Of a stretch of 64,000 nucleotides of DNA, positions 26,283 to 35,422 are shown piece by piece; the stretch's first letter is position 1, and every line of letters begins with the position of its first letter. The DNA comes from VYFG01 sp965213885. Its GTDB lineage: Bacteria > Pseudomonadota > Gammaproteobacteria > Arenicellales > Poriferihabitantaceae. Under the pieces are notes generated by a model. The model did not search any database, was not told where the DNA came from, and saw only the letters and a program-made list of their open reading frames with translations. The stretch covers positions 186,001 through 250,000 of the forward strand of contig OZ243919.1 in the NCBI GenBank assembly GCA_965213885.1. The letters run 5' to 3'. The position numbers were made by a program, and so were the translations under genes.

Positions 26283-27434
26283 TCAAAAACTTGCGATCGG
26301 GTCGCCAAACAGTGTTACGTCCGGAACCACGCCAAGCCCCGGCCCCTCTGGCAGCGCGATATGGCCGCCTTCGATCCGAATGCTGTTTTGGGCGTCGTAG
26401 TGTCCGTCGATATAGGGCGCGGCCAGCCACGCCCCTTCGCATAGCTCGGGGCGGGTGGTAGCCGCAACATGGGTGCAGGCCGCCGCGATGACGTCACCGC
26501 CCCACGCATCATCACACGTGTGGGGCAGGTTCCGCGCCTCGCAGATATCACGGAAGGTGCGCATGTGTTGCAGCCCGCCAATGCGCGTTACTTTCATGCC
26601 AAACCCGTCGACGAGATTGGTGCCGACCGCACTAAGGACGGTGTTCAGATCCACGCTGTTTTCGTCCATGTAGATCGCATGGGCAATCTGCGGGCGGATC
26701 TTGCGCAGGTCCTCGACGGTATTGCACGGTTGTTCCATGATAAAGGGGACATCGGGGCATTCCCGGCTGACGCGCAGCGCATCGCGCGTGGTCCATCCCC
26801 GATTTCCGTCGATGGCCAACCGGATGCCGGAACCTCGGATATTCTCCCAGACCTTGCGGATCGTCTCAATATCAATTTCAACCGGGCGACCGCCCAACTT
26901 GATCTGGAGGCGTGGGTACCCTTCAGCGCCCTTTTGTTGGGCCAGTCGAGCAATGTCGTCAGGTGCACCAACACCGACCGCGTAATACGACGGCACACGT
27001 TCCGTAACGGCTCCCCCAAGCAAATCCGCCACACGGACGCCCAGCTTCTTGCCCAAAAGGTCATGAGCGGCGATGTCAATCGCGGCTTTCGCGTAGTTGT
27101 GTCCATTAAGGCGCGCGTTCATCCGCTGATGTAGGATTACTGGCCAAAGCTCCGCCCCGATCAACCCTGGCGCAATCTTGGCCAGCGCGGCCAGCGCGCC
27201 TGCCGCATGCGCTTCTGCATAGGTGGAGCCGACCGGACAGGTTTCGCCCCAGCCTTCAGTCCCATCCTCGGCCACCAGACGCACCAACGTCGTGTCGAGC
27301 GTCCAGACATTGGCATTGGCCATCACATAGGGGCCATTCTTAACCGGCAAGTCGTGTCGGTAGATGTGCATCTCGCGGATACGCATCGACCTTCGGTGGG
27401 CTGTTTTAGCCTCGCTTGGCTTAGGTTGGTTCAT
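26283..27434 (-). CDS. Mandelate racemase/muconate-lactonizing family enzyme
   Basis: A 383-residue enolase-superfamily enzyme (367 if ATG 27386 is used). Metal ligands lie in I-D-G-N-R-G-W, M-E-Q-P and M-D-E-N; acid/base lysines are in L-Q-I-K-L-G-G and G-M-K-V-T-R-I-G-G. It resembles the hydroxyproline-betaine epimerase / cis-hydroxyproline branch. The ATG at 27434 is one base past the stop of a 31-codon frame with AGGA (27528 down to 27436), which may be a tiny leader or the tail of a lost gene. Codon choice across this operon is somewhat less GC-biased than its neighbours, hinting at transfer. Confidence 0.85.
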   Translation of the reverse strand: MNQPKPSEAKTAHRRSMRIREMHIYRHDLPVKNGPYVMANANVWTLDTTLVRLVAEDGTEGWGETCPVGSTYAEAHAAGALAALAKIAPGLIGAELWPVILHQRMNARLNGHNYAKAAIDIAAHDLLGKKLGVRVADLLGGAVTERVPSYYAVGVGAPDDIARLAQQKGAEGYPRLQIKLGGRPVEIDIETIRKVWENIRGSGIRLAIDGNRGWTTRDALRVSRECPDVPFIMEQPCNTVEDLRKIRPQIAHAIYMDENSVDLNTVLSAVGTNLVDGFGMKVTRIGGLQHMRTFRDICEARNLPHTCDDAWGGDVIAAACTHVAATTRPELCEGAWLAAPYIDGHYDAQNSIRIEGGHIALPEGPGLGVVPDVTLFGDPIASF

Positions 27435-27760
27435 GTCAGGCCCTCTGTGTCCAAAGTTGCGCGGGGTGCTTCCAGGGCAGCGGTCTTCGCGTCCGACGGG
27501 GTTTGCAGACGGGCCATGTCTGTCATTCCTTCGTGCAAGAGAAAAGGGTCTGAGCGATGTGACGGGTATCCCTGTCGGGTGAGATGCGCTCTAAATAGAC
27601 GCGGAACTCATTCGCCTTCACCGGTACGAAACGGGGGGGAGCATGAAGGCTTCCCGGGCCGGACCCGGTCTTCTCCGCCGGGCGCGAAACACCGGGGCTC
27701 CTTCGCGCGAGTAAGGCTTGCCGCATCACCTGTTACTGATTCCGGCAATGTTCCTGGCGT

Positions 27761-28606
27761 TCATCGGGTGACTGACTCCCGGTCCAGTGCCTCGAGGAAC
27801 TTGTCCTGTTCGTTGGGGCGCATGGCGATGCACTGCTCCGGATAGGGAAACCGCTTGCCGGTCACCTCGGTGTGAAACGCCTTCAGCGCGGCGACGCGCT
27901 CCTCGTGCATTTGCCTGTGCAGCCGGCCGAGGTCGCCGAACGGATGGGCATGCCTGGGCGGTGTTTCCTCCTCGCTGGCTTCCCCGCAGATGTCCGCCAC
28001 GAACAGGAATACCGCGTCCCCGGCATGACCGGAACCAAGCGAGAAGGTCACGATGGAAGTCCGGTTGTTGACCGCCTGCAGCACCTCCTCGGCAATACAC
28101 TCGACCTCCACAGCGAATACCCCGACGTCTTCCATGCGCTTGAGTGTACGGTAGATCTCCATGGCTTCATCGGCGGTCCGTCCCCAGGCCCGCAACCCGC
28201 CACACCAGTGGCTGAACGTCGGGATCAGGCCGATGTGGCTGTGTACCGGGATGCCTTCCTTCGCCAGCATCTCGAGGATGTCGTAGGAGCGCAGGGTGTA
28301 GTACATGTCCGCCCCCTTTTCCATCCGGTCCAGGGCGTTCGCCAGGATTTCGTCCGCTGTCGCATACTGTGCCCAGGTCATTCCGGTACCCATGAAATGC
28401 GTTGGTGCAATCCTGCGGGCTTCCTCCACCTGGCTGTCCCAGATGACAAAAAGGTCAATCCCGGCCTCGACGCAGGCCCTGATCTCGGTCGCATCCTTCG
28501 GGTTGGTCATGCTGAGCCGCTCTCCCGAGCCCTTCAGCGCCTGCAGGTCGGCAACCGTGTAGTTGCGATTTGCCGGCCTGCGGCCAAAATCGTAGATTCT
28601 CTTCAT
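27761..28606 (-). CDS. PanB-like ketopantoate hydroxymethyltransferase family protein
   Basis: A 281-residue TIM-barrel protein of the PanB / PEP-mutase superfamily. It shows L-S-M-T-N, a metal-region D-L-F-V-I-W-D, G-I-P-V-H-S-H-I-G-L-I-P and V-F-A-V-E-V-E-C-I, spaced as in PanB. Several canonical PanB residues differ, so it may act on another 2-oxoacid or hydroxymethyl donor rather than make ketopantoate. It is downstream of the acyl-CoA dehydrogenase and molybdoenzyme genes on the same strand (77-bp gap), probably the same transcript. Confidence 0.7.
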   Translation of the reverse strand: MKRIYDFGRRPANRNYTVADLQALKGSGERLSMTNPKDATEIRACVEAGIDLFVIWDSQVEEARRIAPTHFMGTGMTWAQYATADEILANALDRMEKGADMYYTLRSYDILEMLAKEGIPVHSHIGLIPTFSHWCGGLRAWGRTADEAMEIYRTLKRMEDVGVFAVEVECIAEEVLQAVNNRTSIVTFSLGSGHAGDAVFLFVADICGEASEEETPPRHAHPFGDLGRLHRQMHEERVAALKAFHTEVTGKRFPYPEQCIAMRPNEQDKFLEALDRESVTR

Positions 28607-28683
28607 GGCGGTATTCCGGATTCAGGTGGACAGTCCGGCCAATATTCGACAAATCCAGCCGGGTGTCTATCAGGGCCGCGACA

Positions 28684-30969
28684 TCAATCCGTGGTTACGG
28701 GACTCCCTTCGCCGTTCGGGGCGAGATCGACAAGGCAACTGTGTGCGCTGCAGCCCTGGCCCAGCCGTGAAGTGCCCGCATCCCGGGTCAGCACATTTGG
28801 ATTGCCTTGGGTATCGGTTCCATCGTCGTCGGGATCGAACCAGCTCCCGGTGGACAATGCGACCACGCCGGGCATGATATCCCCGCTGACCACCGCCCGA
28901 GCAAGACAGATGCCACGGGCGTTGTAGAGCTTCACCGGGTCTCCATGGCGGATGCCGCGGGCATCGGCATCGACCGGGTTGACCGTCACCGGCGCCGGGC
29001 GCTCCCCCGGCAGGTCGGCGATGGCGCATTCGAGTTGGCTGTGAAGCTTGTCCCCGGGCTGGGGTGAGACCAGATGCAACGGATACCGCCCGATGTTGCC
29101 GCGCCATTCTTCCGGTGGCATCCAGGTCGGATGGCCGGGGCAGTCGTCGTAACCGAATCCGTCGATGGTCTCGGAAAAGATCTCGATTCTCCCCGAGGGC
29201 GTGTCCAGCGGCGCCTCCTCGGGATCCTTCCTGAATGCGGCGAACGGTGTCAGGGCATGTTCCGGTCCCCGTACCGGCAGATCGATCCAGTTGCTCGACC
29301 TGAGTTCCTCCAGGTCAGGCACTTCGATTCCCCGTGCGGCATTGTATTCCCGGAACTGCCGGTAGAGGTGGTCGATCCAGTCACTGCTGTCCCGGCCTTC
29401 GGTGAATTGCTCGCCAAATCCCAGGCGGGCGGCGAGGTCGCTGAAAATATCGTAGTCGTTCCGTGCCTCCCCCACGGGCCCGATCATTCCCGGCATGTGA
29501 ATCAGGTAGGAGTCCCCCCGGGCCCAGCCGATGTCCTCCCGTTCCCACGGGGTCGTCGCAGGGAACACGATGTCCGCCCGTTTTGCGGTAGCGGTCCACC
29601 ATGGCTCGTGCACGATGACGGTTTCGGGGCACTGCCAGGCCCGGTGAAGCCGGTGAAGATCCTGGTGATGGTGAAAAGGGTTGCCGCCGCACCAGTACAC
29701 CAGGCGGATGTCGGGATAGGTCAGATGCCTGCCGTTGAAATCGAACGGCATCCCGGGATTGAGCAGCATGTCCGCGATGCGGGCCACCGGTATCGCGGTG
29801 CCGACCGGATTGCGGCCCTGGGGGAAGGTGAGGCCGTCCATGCGCCGGACCGAGACGCCGATGCCGCCGATGGCGCCGTAACCGTAACCGACGCCGCCCC
29901 CCGGAAGCCCGATCTGCCCCAGCATCGCGGCCAGTACCGCAGCCATCCAGTAGGGCTGTTCGCCGTGTTCCGCGCGCTGCAGCGCCCAGGACACGGTGAT
30001 CAGGGTTCGCTCCCGGGCCATGTCCCGAGCCAGTTGGCGGATTCGTTCCGCGTGGATGCCGGTGAGACTCCCGGCCCATTCCGGTGTCTTGGGCCGGCCA
30101 TCGGACTCCCCCGTGAGGTAGGCCCTGAACCGCGGATAGCCCGTGGTGCAACGTGCCAGGAAATGCCGGTCAAGCAGTTCCTCGGTCTCCAGCACGTAGG
30201 CCAGTGCGAGCATGAGCGCGGTGTCGCTTCCGGGGACTACGGGCACCCATTCCGCCCCGTCCGGTGCGTCTGTCCTCTGGGGTGCGATGTTGATCCGTCT
30301 GATCCCCCTGCAGGCGAACTCGTCGAACCAGGTCCGGGTTTCGTGATGCGTCACGCCGCCCATGCTGACCTGGGAGTTTTTCGGGTTGATTCCGCCGAAC
30401 ATCACCAGCAGGCGGGTATGTTCCGCGATGGTCGGCCAGGCGTTCTGATTGCCCCAGAAGAGCTTCAGGAAGTTCATGCCGAATACATGGGGTATGATGG
30501 CCTGGGCGGCGGCGGTGCTGTAACTCGCGACCGATGCCACATACCCGCCGGCGCAGTTGAGAAAGCGGTGGACCTGTCCCAGCGCATGGTGAAAGCGCCC
30601 GGCGCTTGCCCAGCCGTAGGAACCGCCGAAGATGGACTCGTTGCCGTGACGCCTGCGCACCCGGTCGATCTCCCGGGCGGCAATGTCCAGCGCCTCGTCC
30701 CAGGGCAGTTCCACGAACGTGTCCTCCCCCCTCGGGGCATCGCGAAGCCCGGCCTGTCCCGGCCCGTGTTCAAGCCATCCACGGCGAACAGATGGCTTCC
30801 GGACACGCTTGCGGTGATGCACCGCGGCCGGCAGGATACCGGAGATCGACGATGGACACGGGTCGTTTTCGAATGGAGCCACGGCGGCAATGCGGCCGTT
30901 CTGTGTGGTAACCCGGAAGGCACCCCAGTGACTGGAGGTGACACGCGTGACTGAATGGTTCTTGCTCAT
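28684..30969 (-). CDS. Molybdopterin oxidoreductase, BisC/TorA family
   Basis: A 761-residue bis-MGD enzyme of the DMSO-reductase family that reduces S- or N-oxides. There is no Tat signal or Fe-S cysteine motif at the N-terminus, so a cytoplasmic BisC (biotin/methionine sulfoxide reductase) role is more likely than periplasmic TorA. The probable Mo-ligand Ser lies in V-A-S-Y-S-T-A-A-A-Q. G-Q-I-G-L-P-G-G-G-V-G-Y-G-Y and the C-terminal cofactor-binding domain are intact. It starts one base after the acyl-CoA dehydrogenase stop, so the two are coupled. Its physiological electron donor is not encoded here. Confidence 0.87.
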   Translation of the reverse strand: MSKNHSVTRVTSSHWGAFRVTTQNGRIAAVAPFENDPCPSSISGILPAAVHHRKRVRKPSVRRGWLEHGPGQAGLRDAPRGEDTFVELPWDEALDIAAREIDRVRRRHGNESIFGGSYGWASAGRFHHALGQVHRFLNCAGGYVASVASYSTAAAQAIIPHVFGMNFLKLFWGNQNAWPTIAEHTRLLVMFGGINPKNSQVSMGGVTHHETRTWFDEFACRGIRRINIAPQRTDAPDGAEWVPVVPGSDTALMLALAYVLETEELLDRHFLARCTTGYPRFRAYLTGESDGRPKTPEWAGSLTGIHAERIRQLARDMARERTLITVSWALQRAEHGEQPYWMAAVLAAMLGQIGLPGGGVGYGYGAIGGIGVSVRRMDGLTFPQGRNPVGTAIPVARIADMLLNPGMPFDFNGRHLTYPDIRLVYWCGGNPFHHHQDLHRLHRAWQCPETVIVHEPWWTATAKRADIVFPATTPWEREDIGWARGDSYLIHMPGMIGPVGEARNDYDIFSDLAARLGFGEQFTEGRDSSDWIDHLYRQFREYNAARGIEVPDLEELRSSNWIDLPVRGPEHALTPFAAFRKDPEEAPLDTPSGRIEIFSETIDGFGYDDCPGHPTWMPPEEWRGNIGRYPLHLVSPQPGDKLHSQLECAIADLPGERPAPVTVNPVDADARGIRHGDPVKLYNARGICLARAVVSGDIMPGVVALSTGSWFDPDDDGTDTQGNPNVLTRDAGTSRLGQGCSAHSCLVDLAPNGEGSPVTTD

Positions 30970-30970
30970 G

Positions 30971-32128
30971 TCAATAGGACCGCGGCATGCCGAGTACGTG
31001 CTCGGAAATATAGCTCAGGATCAGGTTGGTGGAGACGGGCGCCACCTGGTACAGGCGTGCCTCCCGGAACTTGCGCTCGATGTCGTATTCCTCGGCAAAG
31101 CCGAACCCGCCATGGGTCTGCACGCAGGCTTCGGCGGCTGCCCAGGATGCATCGGCGCAGAGCATCTTCGCCAGGTTGGCTTCCTCCCCGGGGTTCTCAC
31201 CCAGGTCATACAGCCGGACGGCCTCCCGCAGCACCAGCTCCGCCGCCCGCATGCCGGCATAGGCCTGGGCGATGGGAAACTGGATGCCCTGGTTCTGGCC
31301 GATGGGACGTCCGAAGACCCTACGTTCGCAGGCATAGGCCGTGGCCCTGTCGATGAACCACTTGGCGTCGCCGACACATTCCGCCGCAATCAGCATGCGC
31401 TCGGCGTTCATGCCTGAAAGGATGTAGCGGAACCCCCGGCCTTCCTCGCCCACCAGGGCGGAACGCGGCACCGGCATGTTGTCGAAGAACATCTCCGTGG
31501 TGGCATGATTCATCATGGTGCGTATGGGGCGTATGGTCAGTGTCCCGTCAGGGACATCCCGCATGTCCACCAGCAGCACCGAGAGCCCTTCGGTGCGTTT
31601 CCCGACCTGATCCAGCGGCGTTGTCCGGCACAGCAGCAACAGCAGGTCGGAATGCGCCGCCCGCGAGGTCCAGATCTTCTGTCCGTTAACGATGTAGTGG
31701 CCGTCTTCCAGACGCGCAGAGGTGCGAAGAGCTGCGGTGTCGGTGCCGCTGGTGGGTTCGGTGACGCCGAATGCCTGCAGCCTGAGCGAACCCTCGGCGA
31801 TACTCGGCAGGTACCGGGATTTCTGGTCCCGGGATCCGTGCCTAAGAACCGTACCCATGGTGTACATCTGGGCATGGCAGGCGGCGGCATTGCAGCCTGA
31901 GCGATGAATCTCCTCCAGGATGGCCGCCGCGGCGGCAATGGGAAGCTCCGCCCCGCCGTATTCTTCCGGAATCAGCACGGACAGGTAGCCGGCCTCCGTC
32001 AGGGCCCGGACGAATTCCTCCGGATACGCCTGTTCCCGGTCGCACCGCCGCCAGTATTCGCCGGGGAACCGGGTACAGAGTTTGCGTACCTCGGTGCGGA
32101 TTTCCGGGTAGTCAGGTGCGTAGTCCAT
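30971..32128 (-). CDS. Acyl-CoA dehydrogenase
   Basis: A 385-residue FAD acyl-CoA dehydrogenase: F-G-V-T-E-P-T-S-G-T-D in the flavin site, I-W-T-S-R, an R-x-V-F-G-R segment, and H-G-G-F-G-F-A-E-E-Y-D near the C-terminus where the catalytic Glu of this class lies. Substrate chain length is not inferable. It heads a transcript with the BisC-like and PanB-like genes. Confidence 0.92.
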   Translation of the reverse strand: MDYAPDYPEIRTEVRKLCTRFPGEYWRRCDREQAYPEEFVRALTEAGYLSVLIPEEYGGAELPIAAAAAILEEIHRSGCNAAACHAQMYTMGTVLRHGSRDQKSRYLPSIAEGSLRLQAFGVTEPTSGTDTAALRTSARLEDGHYIVNGQKIWTSRAAHSDLLLLLCRTTPLDQVGKRTEGLSVLLVDMRDVPDGTLTIRPIRTMMNHATTEMFFDNMPVPRSALVGEEGRGFRYILSGMNAERMLIAAECVGDAKWFIDRATAYACERRVFGRPIGQNQGIQFPIAQAYAGMRAAELVLREAVRLYDLGENPGEEANLAKMLCADASWAAAEACVQTHGGFGFAEEYDIERKFREARLYQVAPVSTNLILSYISEHVLGMPRSY

Positions 32129-32325
32129 GGGCAGTTGCCAGGCGGTTGACCGGCTGCCGCATCTCCCGGAGGGCTGTCAGCCAGCCCGCGGAAGGGTGAT
32201 CGGGCGCGGCGGCCGCGGATTTGGCGACTTTACCAGCCCCAAGACCCCTGATCCATGCCCCCATGCCCCGGCGGTGCCGGGCGGGCAGGGGCGGTTGCCT
32301 GGCCGCAGCCGTCAGCCGTCAGCCG

Positions 32326-32958
32326 TCAGTCGCCGACCGCGTGGTCCCGGGGTTCCCGGTCCAGGGACAGCAGGTGGTCCATGCGCCGTTTCTTCGTCTG
32401 CAGGTAGCGTTCGTTTTCCGGGTGAACCGTGCTTTCGACGTGGACCCGTTCCAGCACGGTGATACCCTCCGCCTCCAGCGCCCGGATCTTGAGTGGATTG
32501 TTGGTCATGAGACGGATCGATCTGACGCCGAGGTCTTCCAGTATCCTTGCGGCAAGGGAGTATTCCCTCTCGTCGGGCTGATGGCCCAGCAGGATATTGG
32601 CGTCCACCGTGTCATGTCCGTCGTCCTGCAGGTTGTAGGCTTCCATCTTCCTGGACAGGCCGATGCCACGCCCCTCCTGCCGCATGTAGACAACCACGCC
32701 CCGGCCGGCTTCCCCGATCCGGCCGAGCGCCAGGTCGAGCTGTTCGCCACAGTCGCAGCGCAGGGACCCGAGCACGTCCCCGGTGAAGCATTCGGAGTGC
32801 ACCCGGGTGAGTACGTCCTCCCCGTCCGTGATCTCCCCCGTGACAAACGCGAGGTGGGACTTGTCGTCGAGGGTGTTGACATAGTGGCAAAGCCGGAATT
32901 CCCCGTAGCGGGTGGGAATTCTGGCTCTCGCGGTACAGGTGATGGTGTGTTTTGACAT
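32326..32958 (-). CDS. ribA: GTP cyclohydrolase II
   Basis: A 210-residue enzyme performing the first step of riboflavin synthesis. Zinc cysteines are in S-E-C-F-T-G-D and L-R-C-D-C-G; the catalytic region R-Q-E-G-R-G-I-G and L-M-T-N-N-P-L-K are complete. It is stand-alone, not fused to RibB. It precedes the acyl-CoA dehydrogenase gene on the same strand with a 197-bp gap holding no gene. FAD for the many flavoenzymes of this window depends on this pathway. Confidence 0.96.
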   Translation of the reverse strand: MSKHTITCTARARIPTRYGEFRLCHYVNTLDDKSHLAFVTGEITDGEDVLTRVHSECFTGDVLGSLRCDCGEQLDLALGRIGEAGRGVVVYMRQEGRGIGLSRKMEAYNLQDDGHDTVDANILLGHQPDEREYSLAARILEDLGVRSIRLMTNNPLKIRALEAEGITVLERVHVESTVHPENERYLQTKKRRMDHLLSLDREPRDHAVGD

Positions 32959-33276
32959 GGGGCAATGGTACGGGCAACCGCCCAGCCGGTAAAGCCGGTC
33001 CGGGTGTTTTTGCCGGTTGGGGTTGCCCGGATCCGGGTCAGGAGACGCTGGGCGTCCGCCGGGAGTCGGCCGGTGATGGAAACCCGTGTTGACCGGGACC
33101 GGTTTGCCGCTATGATGCCTGCATCCGGTGGTGATGCCGAAGCGCCATCATCGGCATGTCACCGCCGATGGCGGGTCTTTCAACCACCCGCAGTCCGGAC
33201 ACTGGCCCTTGCTCCTGAAACCGTATCTTCCTGACCCGCAGTCCGGGCGCACGGCAGCGACGGCTCCGGACAACTG
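32959..33276. other. Divergent promoter region
   Basis: The region between divergent ribA and the AEC transporter gene. No gene, riboswitch or repeat was recognised. Confidence 0.4.
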
Positions 33277-34212
33277 ATGGTCACCGTCTTCGAAAGCCTC
33301 CTGCCGGTTTTCCTGATCGTGGCCCTCGGTTGGGCACTCAGGCGCTACGGCCTGGTTTCCCGGGTGCAGTGGGAAGGGGTGGAACAGCTGGGATTCTGGG
33401 TACTGTTCCCGGCACTCCTGTTCCATGCGCTGATCAACGCGGACCTCGCGGCCCTGTCCCTGGATGCCCTGATCGTGTCCTATCTCGCCGCGATGGCGGT
33501 CATTTTCTTTTTGCTTTACCTGCTGAATGTCGCGCGCGGCAGGGTCATGTCCATGGACGGTCCAACCTACAGCAGCGTGTTTCAGACCACCTCGCGCTGG
33601 AACGCGTTTGTCGCCCTGGCAGTGATGGACAAGTACGCCGGTGCGGAAGGGCTCGCCGTGGTTGCGCTGGTGATCGCGTTGACGGTGCTGCCCCTGAACG
33701 TCATCAACATCCTTGTGGTCACGAGGACAGTGGCGCAGCCAGGGTCAGGCTGGCGTCACGCCATCGCCGCAACAGTGCGCAACCCGATGGTGCTCGGCGC
33801 GTTTGCAGGCCTTCTGTTCAATCTGCTCGCCATCCCGGTCTATGAGCCCGTGCTGGTTGCGGTGGACCTGATCGCACAGGCCGGCCTGGGCATCGGCCTT
33901 CTGACGGTGGGGGCCGCGCTTCGGGTCCGCTCGGTATTCCGGCCGAGGGCGGAAATGCTGTTCGGCCTGCTGGGCAAGATGGTGCTCTTTCCGTTGCTGG
34001 TGCTTGAGTTCGGCCTGATGGCCGGGATGTCGGGAGTGACCCTGGTGGCGGCGATGGCCTGCGCCGCCACACCCACGGCGGCACATGGTTATGTGGTGGC
34101 GCGCATGATGGGTGGAGACGCCGACCTGTACGCGACCACCGCCGCGGCGCAGACATTGCTCGGGCTGGTGTCCATTCCGCTGTTCCTGTGGCTGGCGCTT
34201 GTCTCCGCCTGA
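33277..34212 (+). CDS. AEC-family transporter
   Basis: A 311-residue inner-membrane carrier of the auxin-efflux-carrier/malonate-type family with about 10 hydrophobic segments. Family landmarks are the early G-W-A-L-R-R-Y-G and the Q-T-T-S-R-W-N segment in the first half, and A-A-T-P-T-A-A in the second. Substrates of bacterial members are small organic acids or amino acids. It is convergent with the GNAT gene, whose stop lies 8 bp away. Confidence 0.88.
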   Translation: MVTVFESLLPVFLIVALGWALRRYGLVSRVQWEGVEQLGFWVLFPALLFHALINADLAALSLDALIVSYLAAMAVIFFLLYLLNVARGRVMSMDGPTYSSVFQTTSRWNAFVALAVMDKYAGAEGLAVVALVIALTVLPLNVINILVVTRTVAQPGSGWRHAIAATVRNPMVLGAFAGLLFNLLAIPVYEPVLVAVDLIAQAGLGIGLLTVGAALRVRSVFRPRAEMLFGLLGKMVLFPLLVLEFGLMAGMSGVTLVAAMACAATPTAAHGYVVARMMGGDADLYATTAAAQTLLGLVSIPLFLWLALVSA

Positions 34213-34219
34213 CGCCGTG

Positions 34220-34921
34220 TCAGCCCATGGTCTGCAGCGGGCGCCGCTGGCGGCCCCGGTCATCGAAATTGTCCGGATCCAGCCAGCGCTCGAATGACTC
34301 CCGGATGCGTGGCCAGTCCCTGTCGATCATCGCGAACCATGCGGTATCCCGGTTGCGCCCCTTGTACACCGTGGCCTGGCGGAAGATTCCCTCGAAGGTG
34401 AAACCCAGGCGCTCGGCGGTTCGTCTCGATGGCGCGTTGAGGGCATCGCATTTCCATTCGTAGCGCCGGTAGCCGAGTTCGTCGAATACCCGGCGCATCA
34501 TCAGGAACATGGCTTCTGTGGAAGCAGCGGTGCGCTGGAGCAGGGGAGAGAAGTGGATATGTCCCACCTCGATGCAGCCCGCCTCCGGCTGGATTCGCAG
34601 GTAGCTGGCAATGCCGACAGGCCGGCCGTTCGCATCCAGCACGGTATGGAACAGGGGATCACTGCCGGTACAGTACGCCCGCAGCCAGTCCGCGTAGTCT
34701 TCCAGGCTGGAAAACGGGCCATAGGGAAGATAGGTCCAGTTTCGCCCGGTGCCGTCCTGCCGCGTGGCTTCAAACAGGGCTTCGGCCTGGGAGTCCGTGT
34801 CCAGGGGCACCAGGCTGCAGCGCTGTCCCCGCATCGGGGTCAGCGGAGGAAATGGTCGCGGCAGTTCGTCCGGGACCGGAAAACCGATGGGCTGGCCCAG
34901 GGAATTGACGTGTTCAGCCAT
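34220..34921 (-). CDS. GNAT acetyltransferase (RimJ/RimL type)
   Basis: A 233-residue acetyl-CoA-dependent N-acyltransferase. The core has G-I-A-S-Y-L-R-I, E-V-G-H-I-H-F-S and the C-terminal N-A-P-S-R-R-T-A-E-R-L-G-F-T-F-E-G, hallmark of RimJ/RimL-like enzymes. The ATG at 34921 has GGAG seven bases upstream and is preferred to 34954. The acceptor substrate is not known. Confidence 0.88.
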   Translation of the reverse strand: MAEHVNSLGQPIGFPVPDELPRPFPPLTPMRGQRCSLVPLDTDSQAEALFEATRQDGTGRNWTYLPYGPFSSLEDYADWLRAYCTGSDPLFHTVLDANGRPVGIASYLRIQPEAGCIEVGHIHFSPLLQRTAASTEAMFLMMRRVFDELGYRRYEWKCDALNAPSRRTAERLGFTFEGIFRQATVYKGRNRDTAWFAMIDRDWPRIRESFERWLDPDNFDDRGRQRRPLQTMG

Positions 34922-35422
34922 GCTGATCTCCAATCGATGCGTTGATGATTTCACGTGCGGGCATGCGGTGGGCGACGCCGGCGGCGATCAGGGCTTTCGG
35001 GGGATGCCCTGACCTGGTGCCTGAATGCGAACCATAGCAGGATGTCAGGAATCGGCAACCCGGCTGCAGGCGATCCGGGATGTTTGCCGGCATCCGGAAT
35101 CACTTGGACAGGCATGGATCGGCGCCGCGATAGGACACCGGTCCCAGGGATGCGGATCACAAGAACCCGGCTGGACGGAATACGGGGCACGCAAAGGTCC
35201 CGGCCGGTCGATGCGGCCGGCGCGTCTGTTCGGGATGCCGGTTGACAGAGCTGCGCCAATGTCACGGAACCACCGGATATCGTCGCATCGGGAGCATTTT
35301 GACACGAGTGTTACAGGGCGCCCTGACGTATTCTTCGCGGTGTCATGAAGCGGGAATAGATCACTGGCGGTCCCTGTGCCTTCCGCGTCCTTTTGCGCAG
35401 ACTTGCCGGACAGGTTCCGGAG
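34922..35422. other. Gene-free stretch
   Basis: About 500 bases between the divergent GNAT and MmgE/PrpD genes, without a recognisable gene or repeat; presumably promoters. Confidence 0.4.

Noticed and set aside
27761..28606. Phosphoenolpyruvate mutase / isocitrate lyase
   Set aside because: Motif order and L-S-M-T-N fit PanB-like proteins better.
29074..30954. 626-codon plus-strand frame
   Set aside because: Antisense shadow of the BisC-like molybdoenzyme; no domain resemblance.
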